From: an uncultured Ruminococcus sp.
GTDB taxonomy: Bacteria; Bacillota; Clostridia; Oscillospirales; Ruminococcaceae
Length of the DNA stretch: 64,000 nt
Assembly (NCBI GenBank): GCA_900318825.1
Contig: ONMB01000011.1
Location: 40,743-104,742, forward strand
Direction of reading: 5' to 3'
The position numbers were made by a program, and so were the translations under genes. Position 1 is the stretch's first letter; every line of letters begins with the position of its first letter. The notes beneath the pieces were generated by a model. That model saw only the letters and a list, made by a program, of their open reading frames with translations, was not told where the DNA came from and searched no databases. Shown in pieces: positions 16,455-25,786 of this stretch.

Positions 16455-17300
16455 TCAGACCTCCTTCCTGTCAAAGCCATGGAGCTTGAGCAGATGTGAG
16501 AGAACGCTTCTCATCTTGCGGCGTTCCACGATCATATCAACAAAGCCCTTTTCGTGCATAAACTCAGCAAGCTGGAAGTCCTCGGGAAGTCTCTGCTTGA
16601 TAGTTCCCTCGATGACTCTTCTTCCGGCAAAGCCGATGAGCACCTTGGGTTCAGCGATGATTATATCACCGAGCGAAGCAAAGCTGGCGGTAACTCCGCC
16701 TGTGGTGGGATCGGTCATAACTGCGATATACAGTCCGCCCGCATCGCTGTGGAGCTTTACCGCACCGGAGGTTTTAGCCATCTGCATAAGGGATACTATG
16801 CCCTCCTGCATACGCGCTCCGCCGGAAGCCGTGAACATTACGACCGGCAGACCGTTCTCAGTAGCATACTCGAAGGCTCTGGCGATCTTCTCGCCGACAA
16901 CGCTTCCCATGCTTCCCATCATATATCTTGAATCCATAACGCCGATAACTACCGGCGAGCCCTTGATAGTTGCAGTACCGGTAACGACCGCATCATTGAG
17001 ACCTGTGCTCTCGCGGAGTTCCTCCTGCTTCTCGTTATACTCCGGGAAATCGAGAGGATCGAGGCTCTTCATACTGCTGTCGAACTCCCTGAAGCTCTCC
17101 TTATCCACGGTTATAGCGATACGCTCCTGAGCAGAGAGTCTTCCGTGGTAATTACACTTCGGGCATACTCTGTGCAGCTCCTCATATCTTGAGAGCGGGC
17201 TCGTATCCTGGCATCTCGGGCATTTGAACATCGGCGGCTTGTAATCATCGTCGCTGCCGTTGAAACGCTTTTTTACAACGTCAAAGAAATCTTCAAACAC
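16455..17300 (-). CDS. accD: Acetyl-CoA carboxylase, carboxyltransferase beta subunit
   Basis: The 281-residue beta subunit starts with a four-cysteine zinc ribbon (FKCPRCQDTS ... RVCPKCNYHGR), diagnostic of AccD, followed by the crotonase-fold domain with VMDSRYMMGSMGSVVGEKI and FTASGGARMQEGIVSLMQMA. It partners with AccA in the carboxyltransferase. In E. coli the zinc ribbon also binds the subunit's own mRNA; whether that occurs here is unknown. Confidence 0.96.
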   Translation of the reverse strand: MFEDFFDVVKKRFNGSDDDYKPPMFKCPRCQDTSPLSRYEELHRVCPKCNYHGRLSAQERIAITVDKESFREFDSSMKSLDPLDFPEYNEKQEELRESTGLNDAVVTGTATIKGSPVVIGVMDSRYMMGSMGSVVGEKIARAFEYATENGLPVVMFTASGGARMQEGIVSLMQMAKTSGAVKLHSDAGGLYIAVMTDPTTGGVTASFASLGDIIIAEPKVLIGFAGRRVIEGTIKQRLPEDFQLAEFMHEKGFVDMIVERRKMRSVLSHLLKLHGFDRKEV

Positions 17301-17363
17301 TTTTTTTCACCATTACCTGTTATCAATGTTGTCTTCCGCCGCTGTATGCGGCTTAACCTGTCC

Positions 17364-18719
17364 TTAATTCTTCTTGCGTTTTTCCATATACCTGTTCAGG
17401 AAGCCTATGTCGTAGGAACCGTTCCTGAATTCGGGGCGGGTTATCATCTCGAGCTGGAACTCGATATTGGTGTCAACACCTTCAACGATAAACTCAGCAA
17501 GAGCCCATTTCATCTTGTTTATAGCGTCCTCGCGGTCAGAGCCGTGAGCGATGAGCTTGCTTATCATAGAGTCGTAGTAAGGCGTGATCGTGTAGCCCTG
17601 ATATACTGCGCCGTCTATTCTTATTCCGGGACCGCCGGGCATATAGAGTGCTGTGATAGTACCGGGGGACGGTCTGAAGTCGAGCTCGGGGTTCTCAGCG
17701 TTGATACGGCACTCGATAGCGTGACCGCGGAGCTTTATATCGTCCTGAGTTACCTTCAGCGGGAGACCAGCTGCGATCTCTATCTGAGCCTTTACAAGAT
17801 CAAAGCCGGTCACCTCCTCGGTTATCGGGTGCTCAACCTGTATACGGGTATTCATCTCCATGAAGTAGAAGCCGTGCGACTCGTCAACGAGAAACTCTAT
17901 CGTGCCGGCGTTGCAGTAATTGCACTGCTTTGCGGCTGTAACGGCTGCCTCGCCCATTTTCTTTCTGAGCTCTGCGTCAACGATAGGGCTCGGGCACTCC
18001 TCAATGATCTTCTGGTTGCGGCGCTGCATAGAGCAGTCGCGCTCGCCGAGGTAGATATAGTGTCCCTGCTGGTCAGCGATGATCTGTATCTCAACGTGGT
18101 GGGGATTTATGAGGAATTTCTCGATATATACCGAGCTGTCACCGAAGAACTTTTCAGCCTCCTGCTGAGCGGCAGTCATCTGTGCTTCAAGCTCTGAGGG
18201 AAGGTCCACTCTTCTGATGCCTCTTCCGCCGCCGCCTGCCGAAGCCTTTACGAGGATCGGGTAGCCTGCCTTTTCAGCGATAGCCTTTGCCTCCTCCAGC
18301 GAATGTACAGCGCCCTTTGAGCCGGGTATTACCGGAACTCCGGCTTCTGCCATAGTCTCCTTAGCAGCAGCCTTGTTTCCGAGCATCTCGATAGCCTCCG
18401 GGGAAGGTCCGATGAACACGAGACCGTTCTCCGCGCATTTTCTTGCAAACTCTGCGTTCTCTGAAAGGAATCCGAAGCCGGGGTGTATCGCTTCCGCGCC
18501 GGTATTCAGAGCCGCCTGTATAACAGCGTCCATATTGAGGTAGCTGTCCTTGGTGACGGGCGGTCCTATGCAGACAGCCTCGTCGGCTATCTGTGCGTGG
18601 AGCGACCTTTTGTCTGCTGTGGAATACACGGCAACGCACCTTACTCCAAGCTCACGGCACGCTCTGATGATACGCACAGCTATCTCGCCTCTGTTGGCGA
18701 TAAGGATTTTCTTGAACAT
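17364..18719 (-). CDS. accC: Acetyl-CoA carboxylase, biotin carboxylase subunit
   Basis: The 451-residue ATP-grasp enzyme carboxylates biotin on AccB using ATP and bicarbonate. It shows ILIANRGEIAVRIIRACREL at the N-terminus, the glycine-rich ATP lid KASAGGGGRGIRRV, ERDCSMQRRNQKIIEE and MEMNTRIQVEHPITEEVTG with metal-binding Glu residues. Length equals the family norm. It lies between fabZ (27 nt) and accD (63 nt). Confidence 0.97.
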   Translation of the reverse strand: MFKKILIANRGEIAVRIIRACRELGVRCVAVYSTADKRSLHAQIADEAVCIGPPVTKDSYLNMDAVIQAALNTGAEAIHPGFGFLSENAEFARKCAENGLVFIGPSPEAIEMLGNKAAAKETMAEAGVPVIPGSKGAVHSLEEAKAIAEKAGYPILVKASAGGGGRGIRRVDLPSELEAQMTAAQQEAEKFFGDSSVYIEKFLINPHHVEIQIIADQQGHYIYLGERDCSMQRRNQKIIEECPSPIVDAELRKKMGEAAVTAAKQCNYCNAGTIEFLVDESHGFYFMEMNTRIQVEHPITEEVTGFDLVKAQIEIAAGLPLKVTQDDIKLRGHAIECRINAENPELDFRPSPGTITALYMPGGPGIRIDGAVYQGYTITPYYDSMISKLIAHGSDREDAINKMKWALAEFIVEGVDTNIEFQLEMITRPEFRNGSYDIGFLNRYMEKRKKN

Positions 18720-18746
18720 TTATCGTATTCTCCTTGAAAAGAAGTA

Positions 18747-19199
18747 TTACTCTGATTTTTCGCCGTCAGTCACAACAAAGGTTATCTCGCAGGAAACAGC
18801 CTTTTCGCCGCCTACTGACGCAAGAGCCTTGCCTGTGCCGACAGGACCGCGCTGACGGATTATCTCGACCTCAAGATCGAGAACGTCGCCGGGGACTACC
18901 TGTCTGCGGAACTTAGCCTTGTCTATGCCGCCGAAGAGTCCCAGCTTGCCCTTGAATTCAGGCTTTGAGAGCATACATACAGCCCCCGCCTGAGCGAGCA
19001 TCTCTACCATAAGTACGCCGGGAGTAACGGGATAGCCCGGAAAGTGTCCCTTGAACCAGAAATCGTCCTCCTTGATGTACTTTCTTGCGTGTACCTTTAC
19101 GCCGACCTCCATATCAACGATCTCGTCGATAAGAAGGAAGGGATCGCGGTGAGGGATTATTTCCATGATCTGTTCTTTATTCATCAGTATATCAGCCAT
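18747..19199 (-). CDS. fabZ: 3-hydroxyacyl-ACP dehydratase FabZ
   Basis: The 150-residue hot-dog-fold enzyme has the helix motif IMEIIPHRDPFLLIDEI and FKGHFPGYPVTPGVLMVEMLAQ, which give the catalytic His and Glu. It removes water from 3-hydroxyacyl-ACP to give trans-2-enoyl-ACP, the substrate of FabK. No FabA or FabM is present in the window, so the source of cis-unsaturation is not visible here. Confidence 0.95.
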   Translation of the reverse strand: MADILMNKEQIMEIIPHRDPFLLIDEIVDMEVGVKVHARKYIKEDDFWFKGHFPGYPVTPGVLMVEMLAQAGAVCMLSKPEFKGKLGLFGGIDKAKFRRQVVPGDVLDLEVEIIRQRGPVGTGKALASVGGEKAVSCEITFVVTDGEKSE

Positions 19200-19239
19200 A
19201 TTGACCTCCGCAGTGATATTTTCAGCAAAAACTATCTTC

Positions 19240-19722
19240 TTATTTTATTACCATTACAGGCTGGTCGTATTCGACTGCCTGACCATCCGAAACGAGTATC
19301 TTGTCAACGATGCCATCGTACTCCGACTGTATCTCGTTCATCAGTTTCATAGATTCGATTATCATGATAACGTCACCCTTCTTGACCTCGTCGCCGACTC
19401 TTACGAAAGGCGGCTTGTCAGGTGAGGGAGCAGCATAGAAAGTTCCCACGATAGGCGATTTAACGAGCTTTCCGCTTATCTCTCCGGCTGCGGCAGCCTC
19501 AGAGGGAGCGAGCTCGTCAGAAGCAGCAGGTGCAGCTGCCTGAACAGGGGGTGCCATGAACGGGACAGGCGGTGCCGGAATGCACTTCTTGCCCTTGAGA
19601 GTGATAGTTTTGTCGCCGTCAGTCAGTGTGAGCTCAGAAAGCTCCTTGGAATTGACAATATCAGCGAGCTTTTCGATAGTCTCAATGTCAAACTGGTCAT
19701 AGATCTTATCCATATCAGCCAT
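19240..19722 (-). CDS. accB: Biotin carboxyl carrier protein
   Basis: The 160-residue carrier has a divergent N-terminal segment, a Pro/Ala-rich linker (about residues 50-85, PAPPVPFMAPPVQAAAPAA) and the C-terminal biotinyl domain with ESMKLMNEI, the Lys of which is biotinylated. It shuttles the carboxyl group between AccC and AccDA. It starts 5 nt after the fabF stop, implying coupling. Confidence 0.95.
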   Translation of the reverse strand: MADMDKIYDQFDIETIEKLADIVNSKELSELTLTDGDKTITLKGKKCIPAPPVPFMAPPVQAAAPAASDELAPSEAAAAGEISGKLVKSPIVGTFYAAPSPDKPPFVRVGDEVKKGDVIMIIESMKLMNEIQSEYDGIVDKILVSDGQAVEYDQPVMVIK

Positions 19723-19727
19723 TCTCC

Positions 19728-20984
19728 TTAATCTGTTACTTTTTTGAAGCAGAGCGTAGCGTTATGGCCGCCGAAGCCAAGTGAATTGGACAGTGCAGCG
19801 CGTACTTCCTGCTCGATATTGCCGTCCACACAGTAGTCGAGATCGCAATCCTCATCGGGCACCTGATAACCGACGGTCCTGTGGATAAAGCCTTCCTGTA
19901 TGGACTTGGCACAGACGATAGCCTCAACTGCGCCTGCTGCACCGAGAAGGTGTCCTATCATAGATTTTGTGGAGTTTATCTTTACGCTCTTTGCACAGTC
20001 GCCGAATGCGAGCTTTACGGCAGCGGTCTCGTACTTGTCGTTGAGACCTGTTGAAGTACCGTGAGCGTTGATGTAGTCTATATCTGCAGGAGTGAGTCCT
20101 GCTTCCTGCATTGCGAGAGTCATGCCCATTCCGGCAGCCTCACCGGTAGGCATAGGTGAAGTCATATGGTAGCCGTCGCAGGTAGCACCGTAGCCGGCTA
20201 TCTCAGCGTAGATCTTTGCGCCTCTTGCCTTGGCGTGTTCGTATTCCTCAAGAACAACGACACCGCTGCCCTCTCCGAGAACGAAGCCGCTTCTCTCCTT
20301 GTCAAAGGGGACGGAAGCCCTGCTGAGGTCTCCGGACTTTGTGAGAGCCTTCATATTGGCAAATCCTGCATAGGTGAACTCAATGCTCGTGCTCTCGGTA
20401 CCGCCTGCCAAAGCAGCGTCAAGGTAACCGTCCTTGATCTTTCTGAAAGCCTCGCCGATGGAGTGCGTACCTGTTGCGCAGGCGGTGGATATATCAAAAT
20501 TAGCTCCGCGGAAGCCTGTTTTCATGGAAATAGTTCCGGCAGCCATATTGCTTATCATCATAGGGATATAGAATACTGAAACTCTTGAAGAACCCTTCTG
20601 GAGAAACTTTTCATACTCAGAAAGTGTAAGGTCGATGCCGCCTATACCACTTCCGACGATAACGCCGGCTCTGTAAGGATCGAGATCCGAGAAATCTGTT
20701 CCTGCGTCAACGAGAGCCTCGTGAGCGGCTACAAGTGCGTACTTTGTGAATGTATCCATGCGCTTTGACTCCTTCTTGTCGAAGCAGCCCTTAACGTCGA
20801 AGTACGCCGACTCGTCGAAATCACGGACAATGCCTGCGATCTTGACGCCTGTCGCCTCTGTATCGAACATATCAATATACGAAAAACCTATCCTGTTTTC
20901 CTTTATTCCCTTCCAGAATTTATCAACGCCTGTACCAAGCGGTGTTACGGCACCAAGGCCTGTAATGACAACTCTTCTGCTCAT
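19728..20984 (-). CDS. fabF: 3-oxoacyl-ACP synthase II (FabF)
   Basis: The 418-residue condensing enzyme has the active-site Cys in ISTACATGTHSIGEA and the two His in INAHGTSTGLND and SMIGHLLGAAGAVEA. It elongates acyl-ACP with malonyl-ACP. The start at MSRRVVITG is preceded by an AAAGGAAA motif; a longer in-frame frame upstream lacks support. It lies 68 nt after fabG. Confidence 0.96.
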   Translation of the reverse strand: MSRRVVITGLGAVTPLGTGVDKFWKGIKENRIGFSYIDMFDTEATGVKIAGIVRDFDESAYFDVKGCFDKKESKRMDTFTKYALVAAHEALVDAGTDFSDLDPYRAGVIVGSGIGGIDLTLSEYEKFLQKGSSRVSVFYIPMMISNMAAGTISMKTGFRGANFDISTACATGTHSIGEAFRKIKDGYLDAALAGGTESTSIEFTYAGFANMKALTKSGDLSRASVPFDKERSGFVLGEGSGVVVLEEYEHAKARGAKIYAEIAGYGATCDGYHMTSPMPTGEAAGMGMTLAMQEAGLTPADIDYINAHGTSTGLNDKYETAAVKLAFGDCAKSVKINSTKSMIGHLLGAAGAVEAIVCAKSIQEGFIHRTVGYQVPDEDCDLDYCVDGNIEQEVRAALSNSLGFGGHNATLCFKKVTD

Positions 20985-21052
20985 ATTTTTTCCTTTCCTG
21001 CTTGTAAAATATAAAGATATATGAGATACCACATTTTTTCTGGATATAATTA

Positions 21053-21793
21053 TTACATCTCAAGTCCGCCGGAGATCTCTATGACCTGTCCGGTAACGTA
21101 AGAAGCGTTATCTGACACGAGGAATGATACTACTGAAGCTATTTCCTCAGGCTCGCCGTAGCGTCTGAGCGAAACGGCTGCGAGCATCTTCTGCTTGAGC
21201 TCATCAGAGAGACCGTCAGTCATAGGTGTGTGGATAAAACCTGGCGCTACTGCATTGCAGGTGATATTGCGCGAACCGAATTCCTTGGCGGTAGTCTTTG
21301 TCATACCGATAATAGCAGCCTTTGAAGCTGAATAGTTCATCTGACCGGGATTTCCGTAGAGTCCGGCAACTGAGGATACATTTACTATCCTGCCATGTCT
21401 CTGCTTCATCATAACTGATGTTACGAACTTGGTCATATTGTAGACGCTCTTCTGGTTAACAGCGATAACTGCGTCATAATCGTCCTCGCCCATTCTTGCA
21501 AGGAGCTTATCCTTGGTGATGCCTGCATTGTTTACGAGTGCGTCGATAGTGCCGAAGTCAGCCTTTACCTGCTTTACCATGGCCTCGCACTGGTCGAATT
21601 TTGAAACATCTGCCGCATAGCACTCAGCCTTTACACCGAATGCGCGGCACTCCTCTGCGACTGCAAGAGCCTTTTCCTTGTCAGAGTCGCTGGGATAATG
21701 ATTGATAACTACGTCGAAGCCGTCTTTTGCGAGTCTTTTTGCGATACAAGCGCCTATTCCCTGAGACGCTCCTGTGATGATTGCTGTTGCCAT
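21053..21793 (-). CDS. fabG: 3-oxoacyl-ACP reductase FabG
   Basis: The 246-residue short-chain dehydrogenase has the NAD(P)-binding TGASQGIGACIA, NNAGI and the catalytic pair Ser (NVSSVAG) and YSASKAA. It reduces 3-oxoacyl-ACP with NADPH. The C-terminal GQVIEISGGLEM is typical of FabG. It is 20 nt downstream of fabK. Confidence 0.95.
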   Translation of the reverse strand: MATAIITGASQGIGACIAKRLAKDGFDVVINHYPSDSDKEKALAVAEECRAFGVKAECYAADVSKFDQCEAMVKQVKADFGTIDALVNNAGITKDKLLARMGEDDYDAVIAVNQKSVYNMTKFVTSVMMKQRHGRIVNVSSVAGLYGNPGQMNYSASKAAIIGMTKTTAKEFGSRNITCNAVAPGFIHTPMTDGLSDELKQKMLAAVSLRRYGEPEEIASVVSFLVSDNASYVTGQVIEISGGLEM

Positions 21794-21813
21794 AATGAAT
21801 ACCTCCGATGAGT

Positions 21814-22740
21814 TTATTTACTGAGGAGCTTTTCAGCTCCTGCCATTATTTCCTCGATTATGTCCTTACAGGGCTTGATCTCGTTCACCATACCTGAGAT
21901 AGCTCCGCAGAGGAATGAACCGCTGTCAACGTTGCCGTCAACAACTGCTCTTCTGAGTGCTCCGAGTGTGAGCTCCTCGAACTTCTCGGGAGTGAGGGTG
22001 CCGTCCTTTTCGCCGTTAGCAAGCTGCTTTGCGAACTTGGTCTTGATGCTGCGGCACGGGTGACCTGTATATCTGCCTGTAACTATATTGTCTGTATCCT
22101 TAGCCTTGATGACAAGGTCCTTGAAGGTCGGGTGTATCTGACACTCCTCAGAAGCGAGGAACCTCGTTCCTATCTGAACGCCCTCTGCGCCCAGCATGAA
22201 TGAAGCCGCCATACCTCTGCCGTCTGCGATACCGCCTGCGGCGATAACGGGTATCTCAAGTGCGTCAACTACCTGCGGCACAAGGCACATAGTGGTATTG
22301 TCGCCGATATGTCCGCCGGACTCGGTTCCCTCAGCAACAACAGCGTCTGCTCCTGCCTTTTCCATTCTTCTTGCAAGAGCTACTGAAGGGATAACGGGAA
22401 TGACCTTGATGCCGGCTTCCTTCCACGCGGGAATGAACTTTCCGGGGTTGCCTGCTCCTGTTGTTACAACAGCTACCTTCTCGTCGATAACGAGCTGAGC
22501 GAGGTCCTCGGCATTGGGGCTCATGAGCATGATGTTAACGCCGAAGGGCTTGTCGGTCTTTTCCTTGCAGAGTCTGATCTGCTCGCGGAGGTAGTCTATC
22601 GGAGCGCTTCCGCCTGCGATGAGTCCGACGCCGCCGGCATTGGAGACTGCCGAAGCAAGAGTATGCTCGGCTACCCAAGCCATACCGCCCTGTATAATGG
22701 GGTATTTGCATCCTAAGAGTTCTGTGATCCTTGTTTTCAT
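21814..22740 (-). CDS. fabK: Enoyl-ACP reductase FabK (FMN)
   Basis: The 308-residue TIM-barrel flavoenzyme shows CKYPIIQGGMAWVAEHTLAS, the FMN-binding GTESGGHIGDN and VIAAGGIADGRGMAASFMLG, the nitronate monooxygenase/FabK family pattern. In this operon context it is the enoyl reductase, in place of FabI; no FabI is present in the window. It reduces enoyl-ACP, the last step of each cycle. FabK enzymes are not inhibited by triclosan, known from the family. Confidence 0.93.
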   Translation of the reverse strand: MKTRITELLGCKYPIIQGGMAWVAEHTLASAVSNAGGVGLIAGGSAPIDYLREQIRLCKEKTDKPFGVNIMLMSPNAEDLAQLVIDEKVAVVTTGAGNPGKFIPAWKEAGIKVIPVIPSVALARRMEKAGADAVVAEGTESGGHIGDNTTMCLVPQVVDALEIPVIAAGGIADGRGMAASFMLGAEGVQIGTRFLASEECQIHPTFKDLVIKAKDTDNIVTGRYTGHPCRSIKTKFAKQLANGEKDGTLTPEKFEELTLGALRRAVVDGNVDSGSFLCGAISGMVNEIKPCKDIIEEIMAGAEKLLSK

Positions 22741-22782
22741 AGTTATCTCCTTTTTCAGATAATTGCTGTATTCAGCAGAGCG

Positions 22783-23775
22783 TTAGTATTCCAGTATGAT
22801 ACCGCCGTAGGTGAGACCTGCGCCAAAGCCGATGAGTGCGAGCTTCTGACCGCGCTTTATAAGTCCCTTTTCGATGCCCTCGTTGAGTGCGAGCGGTATA
22901 GATGCGCTTGAAGTATTTCCGTAATGATCGAGTGTCACTATAAATCTGTCCATTGAGACGCCGAGCTTTTTGGCAGCGGTCTCGATGATCCTTATATTAG
23001 CCTGATGAGGTATGAACCAGTCGATATCGTCCTTTGTTATGCCTTTCTTTTCAGCGGCAAGCTCGAACGACTTAGGCAGAGCCTGTGTTGCGAACTTGTA
23101 TACCTCCTTGCCGTTCTGGAAGAGCTTGTGCAGCCTGAGCTCAGGGAAGCTGTCCTTAAAATCAGCAGGAGCCTCGGTCCTGATCTCTTCAGCCGTATTG
23201 AGTGCTCTTGCACAGAGAAGCCCTGCGCCGCTTCCGTCAGAGCGGAGAGCAGACGAGAACAGCTTGTCGCTCTTCTCAACTATTGCAGCAGCCGCGCCGT
23301 CTCCGAAGAGTATGCACGAGCCGCGGTCTGTGAAATCGAGGAACTTTGAAAGCGACTCATTGGCAACGATGAGGGTATACTTCATCTCATCGTCAGTCTC
23401 GAGAAAGCGTCTTGCTGTATCGAGGGCATAGACAAATCCTGTGCAGGCTGCATTCAGGTCAAACGCACCGGCATTTGCAGCACCGACATCGTTCTGGATA
23501 ATGCTTGCCATACTCGGGGTATGAAAATCAGCGGTCGCACAGCATGAGATCACAAGACCTATATCGGCAGGATCAATGCCTGCGGCTGATATAGCCTTTT
23601 TTGCTGCCTGACAGCCCATATACCATGTAGGCTCCCAACCTGCCATAGGGCGTTCAACTATGCCTGTGCGTGTTCTTATCCATTCATCGTTAGTCTCGAC
23701 AAACCGGATAAAATCATCATTTTTGAGTTTCTGTTCAGGCACATAGCTGCCCATACCCAGGATATTTATACCCAT
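22783..23775 (-). CDS. fabH: 3-oxoacyl-ACP synthase III (FabH)
   Basis: The 330-residue initiating condensing enzyme has the active-site Cys in LNAACTGFVYALD and His/Asn in WFIPHQANIRI and HYGNTSSASIP, the FabH triad. It joins an acyl-CoA primer with malonyl-ACP; branched-chain preference, common in Firmicutes, cannot be read directly. It is the first gene of the minus-strand operon; AAAGGAG lies 9 nt upstream of ATG. Its promoter region is shared with divergent fabD. Confidence 0.95.
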   Translation of the reverse strand: MGINILGMGSYVPEQKLKNDDFIRFVETNDEWIRTRTGIVERPMAGWEPTWYMGCQAAKKAISAAGIDPADIGLVISCCATADFHTPSMASIIQNDVGAANAGAFDLNAACTGFVYALDTARRFLETDDEMKYTLIVANESLSKFLDFTDRGSCILFGDGAAAAIVEKSDKLFSSALRSDGSGAGLLCARALNTAEEIRTEAPADFKDSFPELRLHKLFQNGKEVYKFATQALPKSFELAAEKKGITKDDIDWFIPHQANIRIIETAAKKLGVSMDRFIVTLDHYGNTSSASIPLALNEGIEKGLIKRGQKLALIGFGAGLTYGGIILEY

Positions 23776-23824
23776 TTAAAGAGCTCCTTTAAAAAAATAA
23801 TTATAAAATATAGTTGTAAAAAAC

Positions 23825-23862
23825 GGATTTTTATGGTATGATATTAAAGGACATAAAAATCC
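23825..23862. promoter_or_regulatory. Inverted repeat in the fabH-fabD divergent region
   Basis: Perfect 11-bp arms GGATTTTTATG (23825-23835) and CATAAAAATCC (23852-23862) separated by 16 bp, just upstream of a possible fabH -10 (TATAAT on the minus strand at 23800-23805). It is a candidate operator for control of fatty acid synthesis. It does not resemble the known FapR or FabT consensus. Confidence 0.5.
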
Positions 23863-23953
23863 ACTTATAATATATTGTAAATCATTTCCGTTTTTTTTGC
23901 AATGATATTTTTCCACTTTGACTCGGCAAAAATAAAATATCGTCTATTCTCAC

Positions 23954-24000
23954 AAAATACTCCATGTATTTTGGCGGTTTTTACTAACATTTTGTATATA
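23954..24000 (+). promoter_or_regulatory. Possible fabD promoter with small palindrome
   Basis: AAAATAC/GTATTTT (23954-23960 with 23966-23972) immediately precedes and touches TTGGCG (23971-23976), 18 bp, TATATA (23995-24000). The -35 match is weak, so the promoter assignment is tentative. Confidence 0.4.
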
Positions 24001-24025
24001 TCAAACAGAAAGGAAGTAATCCATT

Positions 24026-24928
24026 ATGACAATTTCACTATTTTCCGGACAGGGTTCACAGTCCAGCGGAATGGGTGCAGACCTCGTTGAGGCTATGCCA
24101 GAGCTCGCTAAGATCTACGACACCGGTTCAGAGATACTCGGCAGGGATCTCAGGGAAATATGCCACTCTGCTCCCATCGAGGAGCTCTCCCGCACCATCA
24201 ACGCTCAGCCCGCTATCATGGCAAATTCCATCATCTGCCTTGAAGCTGCCCGTTCAAAGGGCTTCACATTCAGCGGCGTTGCAGGACACTCACTCGGCGA
24301 ATATGCCGCTATGTACGCTTCCGGAATGGTAAATCTTTCTGATGCCTTCACCCTCATCAAAGCCCGTGCCGAGGCTATGGAGGAGGCTACAAAGCAGAGC
24401 GTCGGAACTATGGCTGCTATAATGAAAATAGCTCCCGAAAAGGTCGAGGAGATATGCTCTTCGGCAAAGAATTACGTTGCCGCAGTAAACTTCAACTCCC
24501 CCGTCCAGACCGTGATCGCCGGAACTCCTGAGGGCGTTGCAGAGGTAAGTGAAATATTTGCAGGACTCAAGGCAAGAGTAGCTCCGCTGAAAGTTGCAGG
24601 TGCTTTCCATTCAAAACTTATGCAGTCTGCCGCAGACAAATTCTACGAGACTGCAAAAAATATCAAGTTCTCAGCACCCGATGTGAAGTATTACTCAAAC
24701 GTGACCGGCGGCGAGCTCACTGATTTCTCAGATATGGCTTCGCTCCTCGCAAAGCACATCGTATCACCTGTCCGCTTCACCTCGGAGCTCGCAGCTATGC
24801 AGGCTGACGGTGCTGATACATTCGTTGAATTCGGTCCCGGAAAGGTCCTCACAGGTCTCGTGAAGAAGACTCTCTCGGACGTTACCGCCAAGAACGTGAG
24901 CGACTGCTCAACGCTTGAGGCACTCTGA
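24026..24928 (+). CDS. fabD: Malonyl-CoA:ACP transacylase FabD
   Basis: The 300-residue enzyme has LFSGQGSQSSGMGADL, the nucleophile motif GHSLGEYAAM (Ser about residue 91) and the catalytic His in VAGAFHSKLM. It loads malonate on ACP. In Firmicutes it usually sits inside the fab operon between fabK and fabG; here it has been moved to the divergent side and heads a separate operon with shikimate genes. AAAGGAAG lies 8 nt before ATG. Confidence 0.95.
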   Translation: MTISLFSGQGSQSSGMGADLVEAMPELAKIYDTGSEILGRDLREICHSAPIEELSRTINAQPAIMANSIICLEAARSKGFTFSGVAGHSLGEYAAMYASGMVNLSDAFTLIKARAEAMEEATKQSVGTMAAIMKIAPEKVEEICSSAKNYVAAVNFNSPVQTVIAGTPEGVAEVSEIFAGLKARVAPLKVAGAFHSKLMQSAADKFYETAKNIKFSAPDVKYYSNVTGGELTDFSDMASLLAKHIVSPVRFTSELAAMQADGADTFVEFGPGKVLTGLVKKTLSDVTAKNVSDCSTLEAL

Positions 24929-24949
24929 TAAAGAAAAGGAGCAGCAGAA

Positions 24950-25786
24950 ATGAACAGATATGCACTTATAGGTCACCCGCTCGGACACTCCATGTCTCCG
25001 CTCATACACGAAAAGCTCTTTGCTCTCAGCGGAAAGTCCGACTGCTCGTATGAGCTCATCGACATTGCGCCTGAGGAAATCGCAAACAGCCGTGAACTCA
25101 TCAGCTCGCTCTGCGGTCTGAACGTAACTATCCCCCACAAACAGGCGGTCATCGGTCTCGTGGACAAGCTCGCAGAAAGCGCTCAGCGCTACAACTCCGT
25201 AAACTGCATCGACTGCAAGAACGGTGTCCTCACCGGCTACAATACCGACTGTGACGGCTTCCTCCGTTCAGCGGAGCAGCTCCCCCTCGGCGGAAATGTC
25301 GCTATACTCGGCTGCGGCGGAGTCGGCAGAATGATAGCCATTGAAACGGCTCTGCACGGCGGAAATATCACTCTCGCCGTTATCCCGCAGGATATAAAGA
25401 ACGCCCAGCTCCTTATGGCCGAGATACTCCAGAAATGCTCCGGAGCTTCCGTTCGTATCGTGGAGATAACACAGCTCAGCGGCAGCTTCGACCTCCTCAT
25501 AAACGCTACCCCTGTGGGGATGTACCCCAAGATAGACGCCTGCGCCGTCAGTGACGAGATAATCAAGAACAGCGGCAGCGTTTTCGACGTTATCTACAAC
25601 CCCACCGAGACTCTCCTTATGAAAAAAGCCCGCGCTATGGGCAAGACCGCTGTCGGCGGTGCTGCAATGCTGGTATATCAGGCTGTAAAGGCTCACGAGA
25701 TATGGTACGGCGGCAGCTTCTCCGCAGCCGACATAAACGGCATCATCAAGGAAGTTGAAAAAGCCGTTGACGGTATGAACAAGTAA
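24950..25786 (+). CDS. aroE: Shikimate dehydrogenase
   Basis: The 278-residue enzyme reduces 3-dehydroshikimate with NADPH. Motifs: IGHPLGHSMSPLIH (shikimate binding), NVTIPHKQAV with the catalytic Lys, the nucleotide fold GCGGVGRMIA and INATPVGMYP. It starts 21 nt after fabD, and its TAA overlaps the next ATG (TAATG). Confidence 0.94.
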   Translation: MNRYALIGHPLGHSMSPLIHEKLFALSGKSDCSYELIDIAPEEIANSRELISSLCGLNVTIPHKQAVIGLVDKLAESAQRYNSVNCIDCKNGVLTGYNTDCDGFLRSAEQLPLGGNVAILGCGGVGRMIAIETALHGGNITLAVIPQDIKNAQLLMAEILQKCSGASVRIVEITQLSGSFDLLINATPVGMYPKIDACAVSDEIIKNSGSVFDVIYNPTETLLMKKARAMGKTAVGGAAMLVYQAVKAHEIWYGGSFSAADINGIIKEVEKAVDGMNK

